From an uncultured Clostridia bacterium (GTDB lineage: Bacteria; Bacillota_A; Clostridia; Christensenellales; CAG-138), in the NCBI GenBank assembly GCA_946539625.1, contig CAMNHT010000023.1:1-11224 (forward strand): a stretch of DNA of 11,224 bases, given 5' to 3'. The translations under genes and the position numbers were made by a program. This document shows positions 1 through 4,627 of this stretch, piece after piece. The notes beneath the pieces were generated by a model. It ran no database searches and was not told the origin of the DNA. It saw nothing but the letters and a program-made list of their open reading frames with translations. Position 1 is the stretch's first letter. Every line of letters starts with the position of its first letter.

Positions 1-386
1 CGGGCAACGACGCGGTCGGTTCCCGTACACGCGTCAAGATCGTCAAGAACAAGGTCGCGCCGCCGTTCCGCACCGCTGAATTCGATATGCTCTACGGCGA
101 AGGCATCTCCAAGGAAGGCTGCATCCTCGACATGGCGATCGACCGCCGCATCATCATCAAGTCCGGCTCATGGTTCTCCTACGGCGAGATGCGCATGGCG
201 CAGGGCCGTGAGAACGCGCGTCTGTTCCTGAAGGACAACCCCGAGGTCTGCCAGGAGATCGAAAACGCGATCAAGGCGCAGATCGAGGAGCAGCGCAAAA
301 AGGACGCCGAGGCCGCGGAACAGAAACGCCGCGCACGGGAAGCCGCCATGCGCGGAGACGACCCCGTTCCCCCGCCCGAGTTCTGA
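1..386 (+). CDS. recA: RecA recombinase, C-terminal part (5' end outside window)
   Basis: This is the last 127 residues of RecA, the ATP-dependent strand-exchange and SOS co-protease protein. Bases 1-2 complete a split codon and the readable frame starts at base 3. The core signature is clear: a [17 protein letters not shown] block, then the [10 protein letters not shown] segment, then GSWFSY followed by QGREN, all standard RecA C-terminal domain landmarks. The C-terminal tail is a mixed-charge, Lys/Arg/Glu/Ala-rich helix (about 30 residues, probably coiled-coil-like) ending in DDPVPPPEF, whereas the E. coli tail is mainly acidic. The ATPase core (Walker A/B) lies upstream of the window. The gene is followed by a hairpin cluster and an intrinsic terminator and is convergent with the DUF896 gene. 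Identification is near certain; nothing can be said about its promoter or LexA control. Confidence 0.97.
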   Translation, partial: GNDAVGSRTRVKIVKNKVAPPFRTAEFDMLYGEGISKEGCILDMAIDRRIIIKSGSWFSYGEMRMAQGRENARLFLKDNPEVCQEIENAIKAQIEEQRKKDAEAAEQKRRAREAAMRGDDPVPPPEF

Positions 387-410
387 AAAAGCTGTTTGCG
401 GTTTTGACAC

Positions 411-472
411 AGAATAATGAAGCTTCGCAGTGATTATTCTCGTTGCTCGTAAGCAATGTACGCCTTCGGCGT
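411..472. repeat. Cluster of three small perfect hairpins downstream of recA
   Basis: Three consecutive perfect inverted repeats sit in the recA 3' region: an 8-bp stem AGAATAAT (411-418) with ATTATTCT (433-440); a 5-bp stem TTGCT (443-447) with AGCAA (452-456) around CGTA; and a 5-bp stem ACGCC (460-464) with GGCGT (468-472) around TTC. None is followed by a T-run, so they are not themselves terminators. Serial short palindromes with small TTC/CGTA loops look like a dispersed intergenic palindromic element or a folded mRNA 3' end. The repeat nature cannot be shown from one copy. Confidence 0.45.
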
Positions 473-480
473 GTTAAGGA

Positions 481-510
481 AGATCCTCTGTTTTGACAGG
501 GGATCTTTTT
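481..510 (+). terminator. Intrinsic terminator of recA
   Basis: A 10-bp stem, AGATCCTCTG (481-490) with CAGGGGATCT (497-506), has one T-G wobble and a 6-base loop TTTTGA. It runs directly into a T-tract (506-510). It lies about 95 bases after the recA stop codon and is oriented to stop plus-strand transcription. Confidence 0.85.
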
Positions 511-517
511 GCTATGC

Positions 518-548
518 AAAACGGAAGACGGATCATTCCGTCTTCCGT
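518..548 (-). terminator. Terminator hairpin between recA and the DUF896 gene
   Basis: A perfect 12-bp inverted repeat, ACGGAAGACGGA (521-532) with TCCGTCTTCCGT (537-548), encloses a 4-base loop TCAT. Read on the minus strand it ends in TTTT (521-518), 10 bases after the DUF896 stop codon, so it is the likely terminator of that gene. The T-run is short, but the stem is very stable and could also back up the recA terminator. Confidence 0.75.
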
Positions 549-558
549 TGTCGTGCGT

Positions 559-762
559 TCAACGCTTCTTTTGCAGCTTTGTCTTATTGCCCTTTTCGTC
601 GACTACATAGGTGTTTTCGAGATGGGATTCCAGAGATCTGCGGAAATCCGCAATGTATGCTTTTCGAAGGCGGTCGCGTTCCTCCGTCTCCTGCGGCGTC
701 AGTCCCTCTATCTTTGCCTTTCTTGCAAGCTCGTTGATGCGGTCGATGTGTTCCTGTTTCAT
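559..762 (-). CDS. DUF896 (YnzC-type) small cytoplasmic protein
   Basis: A 67-residue protein of the DUF896 family, similar in length and pattern to Bacillus YnzC: an N-terminal helix with RINELARKAK, the turn containing EGLTPQE, a second helix with ERDRLRKAYIADFRRSLE, and a polar, Lys-rich C-terminus with a DEKGN turn. Family structures are two-helix hairpins; no biochemical function is established. The start at 762 is chosen because a perfect GGAGG (774-770) lies 7 bases upstream and the family begins here; an in-frame start at 840 lies upstream of the promoter. In Bacillus subtilis ynzC sits in the SOS-controlled yneA operon, so its convergence with recA is notable, although I see no LexA-type CGAAC-N4-GTTC box in 763-840. 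It has no signal peptide or membrane segment. Confidence 0.88.
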   Translation of the reverse strand: MKQEHIDRINELARKAKIEGLTPQETEERDRLRKAYIADFRRSLESHLENTYVVDEKGNKTKLQKKR

Positions 763-782
763 ATCGTTTCCTCCGTGACCGT

Positions 783-811
783 ATTGTACACAACAACAGC
801 CGGTTTGTAAA
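783..811 (-). promoter_or_regulatory. Sigma-A-type promoter of the DUF896 gene
   Basis: On the minus strand TTTACA (-35, 811-806) and TACAAT (-10, 788-783) are separated by exactly 17 bases; each matches the consensus at 5 of 6 positions. The likely start of transcription is near 776, which leaves a very short 5' leader containing the GGAGG ribosome binding site at 774-770. Confidence 0.75.
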
Positions 812-840
812 GACGCCATCAAGATTTTACATTTGTGCAA

Positions 841-869
841 TTGACATTTGACATCTTCGACGCTAAACT
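841..869 (+). promoter_or_regulatory. Promoter of the NlpC/P60 lipoprotein gene
   Basis: A consensus TTGACA (841-846) is followed after 17 bases by TAAACT (864-869, 4 of 6 matches). Transcription would begin at about 876-877, at the ATG itself. A second TTGACA (848-853) pairs with TACAAT (869-874) only at a poor 15-base spacing and would start inside the gene. The promoter is divergent from the DUF896 promoter, with 29 bases between the two -35 elements. Confidence 0.55.
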
Positions 870-876
870 ACAATTT

Positions 877-2703
877 ATGAAGAAATGCCTATTATTAATG
901 ATATCTGTTCTTGCTTTCACAATTCTGATCGCCTGCGGTACGTCTGCACAGCAGGCGATCGCTCCGTCCGCCGAACCGACAGTCGTTTCGGAAGCGGTCG
1001 CAACGCCGGAGGAGGATCCCGTGATTACCGTGCCGCCGACCGAAGTGCCGGTCACGCTGCCGCCCGTTCCGACGCCTACGCCGGAGCCCACGCCTACGCC
1101 TGAGCCGACACCCGAGCCGACGCCCACGCCCATCCCCTTCGACGAGGATGCAGAGCTGATCAAACAGTTTAATCTCGGTTACGGCGAAGATCCCCTCGTG
1201 ACCGTCGCTACCACCGGGTCCAATCCATCCGTTTACAGCAGTCTTGATTCCTCGGAAAGAAAGTATATCTTTCCGTTTACGCCGCTTGAAGGCGTCTATA
1301 CGCACGAATGGATCGTGCTCGGCACGGTTGAGACAGACGAACGCACCTATTACCATCTTCGTCCGATCGGCGCAGAAGGCGACGGATACATTGAGACGCG
1401 TTATATTTACGATACCAGATTGACCGCACCGGAAAGCCCGTATGCGGTCATGGTCCGACCGCACGGCATCATTTATTCGGCTCGCACGACCGACGCTCCG
1501 ATCGCCGCGCATGCTGATTATGAAGTTGTTCGCGTGATCGGGATCGACGTTGACAAGGGCTATGCCGCCGTCATGACCTCGGAGGACAAAACCGGCTTCG
1601 TGCAGCTCGGCCAGATCCAGTTTGTCGACGAAGAAACGTTTCTGAAGCTGCTGCATCAGTCCTGCGAAACCCCGGAAAGCGCGTTTTCGCTTGATACACT
1701 GGTAGAAGACGCGTATACATATGTCAAAGCGCCGTACACCGATGCAGCGACGTTCCTGTTTGATCTGCTCCGCGCGGAGGGTCTGCACTTTAACGAAGCG
1801 TATTACACCTTCTACAAAAAACCGCTCGAGGAAAAGACGCTGTACCCGAATCATCTTTATATTTCACCGATCTACAACACGCTGATCTTCAAGCTGTTCA
1901 ACAGTGCGGGCGACCTCGTCACCTGCAACGGCGAGGAGACCGACTGGCAGTATATCGGCGATTTCGAGTCGATCGAGGCGGGCGACCTTCTGTTTTTCTC
2001 GGATGAGCTCGATAAAGGTCAGGCGGTCGTCCCGGACGTCGAGGTCGTTCTGCACGGAAAATATTCGGGCGATCTGACCGACTGCGGACTGTACATCGGC
2101 GACGGACATATGCTGACCGTGCGCAACGGCGTTGTGGTCGATGCGGAGATCGATCCCATCTCGCAGAAATATTTCGACTGTGCGCGGCGCATTTCCGCGA
2201 CCGTGGTGGATGAGAAAGCGCATCTGATCGAATGTCTGATCTCGATGACCTATGACCGTCTCGGCACACCGTATAATTCCGTACGCCGGGTCGGCGACGA
2301 ATCCTATGATTGCTCCGGACTGATCAGCTGGCTGTTCCGCTGCTACGACTATCTTCCCGAGAACGGAAATGAACCGATCCTTGACGTCACCGCCGCGGGT
2401 TGGAGCAACAATGTCAACGCCCTCAGAAATACGAAAAACCGGATCGTGCTCGGCCCCACGGGTATCCCCCGCGACAACAGAGAAGCGCTTGCAGAACTGC
2501 AGCGCGGTGATTTTGTGTTTCTGCTCAACGAGCGCCGCAACAAGACCGGTCACGTCATGATCTATCTCGGAAACAATACCGTCATTCATTCGACGCGCAT
2601 CGAGGGCAACTACCGCGGCACGCTGGTTGCGCGGTTCCGTCCGCACCTGCAATCGCTCTACTGCAATTCCCGCCGCATCGAATCCATTACGCCGATCGGC
2701 TGA
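877..2703 (+). CDS. NlpC/P60 cell-wall peptidase lipoprotein with a degenerate second NlpC/P60-like domain
   Basis: A 608-residue surface lipoprotein that probably cuts peptide stems of peptidoglycan. The N-terminus has two lysines, a hydrophobic core and a lipobox LIAC, with lipidated Cys20. Residues about 63-87 form a Pro/Thr/Glu linker. Two beta-rich, SH3b-like stretches follow (about 115-185 and 190-252). Residues about 276-430 resemble an NlpC/P60 fold with its active site lost. The C-terminal NlpC/P60 domain (about 450-600) is intact: YDCSGL with Cys479, GHVMIYLG with His559, and His571 twelve residues later, the Cys-His-His spacing of Spr-type enzymes. In the upstream copy the aligned positions are Ala290, Asp402 and Thr414. 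The ATG at 877 is chosen because it gives a proper signal peptide; it has no Shine-Dalgarno sequence. A GTG at 835 would put 14 unsuitable residues ahead of the signal. The gene is monocistronic, ending at a strong terminator. The peptidase assignment is firm; the substrate is inferred. Confidence 0.88.
   Translation: MKKCLLLMISVLAFTILIACGTSAQQAIAPSAEPTVVSEAVATPEEDPVITVPPTEVPVTLPPVPTPTPEPTPTPEPTPEPTPTPIPFDEDAELIKQFNLGYGEDPLVTVATTGSNPSVYSSLDSSERKYIFPFTPLEGVYTHEWIVLGTVETDERTYYHLRPIGAEGDGYIETRYIYDTRLTAPESPYAVMVRPHGIIYSARTTDAPIAAHADYEVVRVIGIDVDKGYAAVMTSEDKTGFVQLGQIQFVDEETFLKLLHQSCETPESAFSLDTLVEDAYTYVKAPYTDAATFLFDLLRAEGLHFNEAYYTFYKKPLEEKTLYPNHLYISPIYNTLIFKLFNSAGDLVTCNGEETDWQYIGDFESIEAGDLLFFSDELDKGQAVVPDVEVVLHGKYSGDLTDCGLYIGDGHMLTVRNGVVVDAEIDPISQKYFDCARRISATVVDEKAHLIECLISMTYDRLGTPYNSVRRVGDESYDCSGLISWLFRCYDYLPENGNEPILDVTAAGWSNNVNALRNTKNRIVLGPTGIPRDNREALAELQRGDFVFLLNERRNKTGHVMIYLGNNTVIHSTRIEGNYRGTLVARFRPHLQSLYCNSRRIESITPIG
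1063..1137 (+). repeat. Pro/Thr/Glu-rich coding repeat (linker)
   Basis: Imperfect 6- and 12-base repeats encode PTPEPTPTPEPT-type residues, about 63-87 of the lipoprotein. Such linkers hold a lipid-anchored protein's catalytic domains out through the wall. Synonymous codons vary between units, so the array is conserved at protein rather than DNA level. Confidence 0.8.
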
Positions 2704-2714
2704 CAAACAACACC

Positions 2715-2750
2715 GATCCCCCGACGAGCAAATCGCCGGGGGATCTTTTT
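2715..2750 (+). terminator. Intrinsic terminator after the NlpC/P60 gene
   Basis: A perfect 9-bp stem, GATCCCCCG (2715-2723) with CGGGGGATC (2737-2745), is followed by TTTTT (2746-2750). It starts 12 bases after the stop codon at 2701-2703. The minus-strand operon ends at 2757, and the same stem may help end it, but on that strand the stem is followed only by GGTGTTGTTTG rather than a clean T-run. Confidence 0.88.
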
Positions 2751-2756
2751 ATGCGT

Positions 2757-3704
2757 TCAGTTTTCCGGATACGCCGCCCGGCTTCCGTCGTTATACAGAA
2801 AGATCGCACGAACGTTGTATTCATCCAGAAGCACTTTGCTTCTCTCCTCTCCGAGCACGAAGCAAGCCGTGGACAGCGCGTCGCAAAGGTCGGACCGGGT
2901 TCCGATGATCGTGACCGAAGCAAGTCCGTTCGATACGGGCATACCGGTCTTCGGATCCAGAATGTGATGATACCGGACGCCTTCGAGCTCAAAGAAGCGC
3001 TCATAATTGCCGCTTGTGACGACCGCTGCACTCCCGAGCTTCAATACTTCCGCGCTCCGGTCCGGCGTGCCGTTCGGATCGCGGATACCGATCGTCCACG
3101 GGGTTCCGTCCGGCTTTGTGCCGATCGTGAGTACGTTGCCGCCCATATTGATGCATGCGCTTGTGACGCCCTGCTCGTGAAGATAATCCGCAACGCGATC
3201 CGCGATATATCCTTTTGCAATGCCGCCGAGGTCGATCTCGGCGTTGTTTTTCAGCGTGACCGTATTACCGTCGACTGCAATGTTTCGGTAATCGACGCGC
3301 GCCGCAGCCGCGTGCAGCGCTTCCGGGTCGGGAAGAACCGGGTCATCTGCCGTAAAATCCCACAAGGCTGAAACCGGCGCGATCGTAATGTCAAAGGCAC
3401 CTTCGCTCGCTTTCCCGACCTCAATTGCCAGCCGGATCAGTTCCGCCGTTTCCGGATGTACCTCGACCGGGTTTCCGTCCGCATGGTTCAGGTTCCAAAC
3501 GTCGCTGCCTTCGATCGTTTTGCTGAGAAGCGCTTCATAGTCGGCGCAGATGCGAAGCGTTCCGTCTACCGTTTCCTGCGGCGCATACGCTGTGATCGTC
3601 ACGACCGTATCGCATGCGATTCCCACCGCGGAATGCGCCGTTTCGGTTCTGCATCCGAGCATCGGAAGCAGCAGTATAAGCAGGCATAAAAGCGTCCGTT
3701 TCAT
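2757..3704 (-). CDS. apbE: FAD:protein FMN transferase (ApbE family), lipoprotein
   Basis: A 315-residue ApbE-family enzyme, which moves FMN from FAD onto a Ser/Thr of an extracytoplasmic carrier protein. The N-terminus is a lipoprotein signal with MLGC and Cys18, so the enzyme should be anchored outside the membrane. Visible family motifs are DLGGIAKGY (158-166, FAD-binding), the DGTPWTIGIRDP strand (199-210), SGNYERFF (231-238), HHILDPKTG (246-254), and DALSTA (275-280), whose Asp275 and Thr279 correspond to the metal-binding positions of the family. The length is normal and nothing is missing. An ATGA overlap joins it to the gene before it, and a GGAGG lies 8 bases upstream of its ATG. It is the last gene of the operon. 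Its partner trio matches FmnB-type loci of flavin-based electron transfer; no FMN-acceptor protein lies in this window, so its substrate must be encoded elsewhere. Confidence 0.94.
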   Translation of the reverse strand: MKRTLLCLLILLLPMLGCRTETAHSAVGIACDTVVTITAYAPQETVDGTLRICADYEALLSKTIEGSDVWNLNHADGNPVEVHPETAELIRLAIEVGKASEGAFDITIAPVSALWDFTADDPVLPDPEALHAAAARVDYRNIAVDGNTVTLKNNAEIDLGGIAKGYIADRVADYLHEQGVTSACINMGGNVLTIGTKPDGTPWTIGIRDPNGTPDRSAEVLKLGSAAVVTSGNYERFFELEGVRYHHILDPKTGMPVSNGLASVTIIGTRSDLCDALSTACFVLGEERSKVLLDEYNVRAIFLYNDGSRAAYPEN

Positions 3705-4207
3705 GCGCCGTTCCTCCCTTCATACCGTTCGATCCCGTAAAACGCGCCTCTTGCTGCGACGCCGAGCAGCAGCCCCGTTGCGGTTCCGCTTATGAGAAGC
3801 CACGGTGCATAAAACAGCACGGGCTTGTACGAAATCAGTACACATCCGACGATGCATTGTCCGACGATATGCAGGATACCGCCCGCCGTGCTGACCGGGA
3901 TCACGGAAATGTGCGGGATGCGATGCAGGAGAAGCATCGCCGTGACAGACAAAACGCCGCCCGCAAGCGCGTACAGCGCGCCGACCGCGTTTCCGAACAA
4001 AAGGGATGAGAGCCCGACCTTCAGCAGCATCAGGATGACCGTTTCCGCCGGTCGCATATAGAATACCGCATACAGAAGAACAAGATTGGACAGTCCGAGC
4101 TTGATGCCCGGTACGGACGGTATAAGCGGGATCAGCGAATCAATATAGCCGAGGATCAGCGCGGCGGCGGTCAGGATCGCCATTCTTGTCAGCATGCGGA
4201 TCTTCAT
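3701..4207 (-). CDS. Gx transporter / heptaprenyl diphosphate synthase component I-like membrane protein (EetB-like)
   Basis: A 168-residue integral membrane protein with about six hydrophobic helices (roughly 8-27, 36-51, 55-74, 78-94, 102-124, 133-154). The sequence GIKLGLSNLVLLYAVF (34-49), the G/A-rich LAGGVLS segment and the GILHIVGQ stretch fit the family annotated as Gx transporter or HepI-like (PF07456), which resembles ECF transporter S-components. EetB of flavin-based extracellular electron transfer belongs to the same family. The older 'prenyl synthase component' label is unlikely to mean enzymatic activity because the protein is almost all membrane. A GGAGG sits 6 bases before the ATG, inside the end of the preceding gene; ATGA overlaps couple it on both sides. 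The role (membrane partner for moving electrons or a flavin/quinone-related compound) is inferred from context. Confidence 0.82.
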   Translation of the reverse strand: MKIRMLTRMAILTAAALILGYIDSLIPLIPSVPGIKLGLSNLVLLYAVFYMRPAETVILMLLKVGLSSLLFGNAVGALYALAGGVLSVTAMLLLHRIPHISVIPVSTAGGILHIVGQCIVGCVLISYKPVLFYAPWLLISGTATGLLLGVAARGAFYGIERYEGRNGA

Positions 4208-4623
4208 TTCCCGCCTCCCGCATACTCGATATAAACCTTATGCGGCGCACAGACGATCCATGTGCCGAGCGGTCGGGACTGCACCGTCTCCGCGTTCAGG
4301 ACGCCCTGCTTTACGCATTCCCCATGCGGGCAGTTTGCCTGCTCCATCCACGCTTCCCCGTTTTCGATGCGAATCACGTTTTCCTCGCCCTCGCCGGTCG
4401 CTTCATCAGTGATCCTGCCGTCGCGAATGACGATCGTATGCGTTTCCCATGCCGGAACCGTCAGCAATTCCCCGTCTCCGTAGCGGATCACAAACCGGTC
4501 CTCTGCGCCTGTTTTCGGGCGGAGAAGCAGACAGACAACTACGGCGAGCGCGGCAAACCCGATCGCCGCGCCCGTCACTATCCAATTCCGTATACGTCGT
4601 TTGTTGTCCGTCTGCCGTTCCAT
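4204..4623 (-). CDS. Membrane-anchored NusG domain II protein (EetA-like)
   Basis: A 139-residue protein with a short basic cytoplasmic N-terminus, one transmembrane helix (about 14-34) and a C-terminal NusG domain II (PF07009) that should face outwards. The domain shows VIRIENGEAWM, then NCPHGECVKQG with Cys98 and Cys103, and WIVCAPHK with Cys125 and His128. The two-plus-one cysteine arrangement is typical of this family and could hold a disulfide or a metal/redox group. Despite the name it lacks the NGN and KOW transcription domains, so it is not the elongation factor. EetA of extracellular electron transfer loci belongs to this family. The ATG lies 4 bases after the previous stop with only a weak, distant AGCAGGA, suggesting translational coupling. 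The family is reasonably clear; its electron-transfer role is inferred. Confidence 0.82.
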   Translation of the reverse strand: MERQTDNKRRIRNWIVTGAAIGFAALAVVVCLLLRPKTGAEDRFVIRYGDGELLTVPAWETHTIVIRDGRITDEATGEGEENVIRIENGEAWMEQANCPHGECVKQGVLNAETVQSRPLGTWIVCAPHKVYIEYAGGGK

Positions 4624-4627
4624 ATTG

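Noticed and set aside
456..810. Plus-strand open frames of 93 and 105 residues over the DUF896 gene
   Set aside because: They run through terminator hairpins and are antisense to the DUF896 gene, which has a promoter, ribosome binding site and family match.
835..876. GTG at 835 as start of the NlpC/P60 lipoprotein
   Set aside because: It would place 14 polar residues before the signal peptide, has no ribosome binding site, and lies ahead of the probable -35 element.
1732..1752. DAAT in the NlpC/P60 lipoprotein as an FMN-attachment site for the ApbE enzyme
   Set aside because: The flavinylation motif needs D-x-x-[ST]-[GS]-A-T; here the Asp is adjacent to AAT and the segment matches the degenerate NlpC active-site loop instead.
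895..1854. 319-residue open frame on the minus strand opposite the NlpC/P60 lipoprotein
   Set aside because: Arg-rich shadow with no start signal or recognisable motif; the plus-strand frame has signal peptide and domains.
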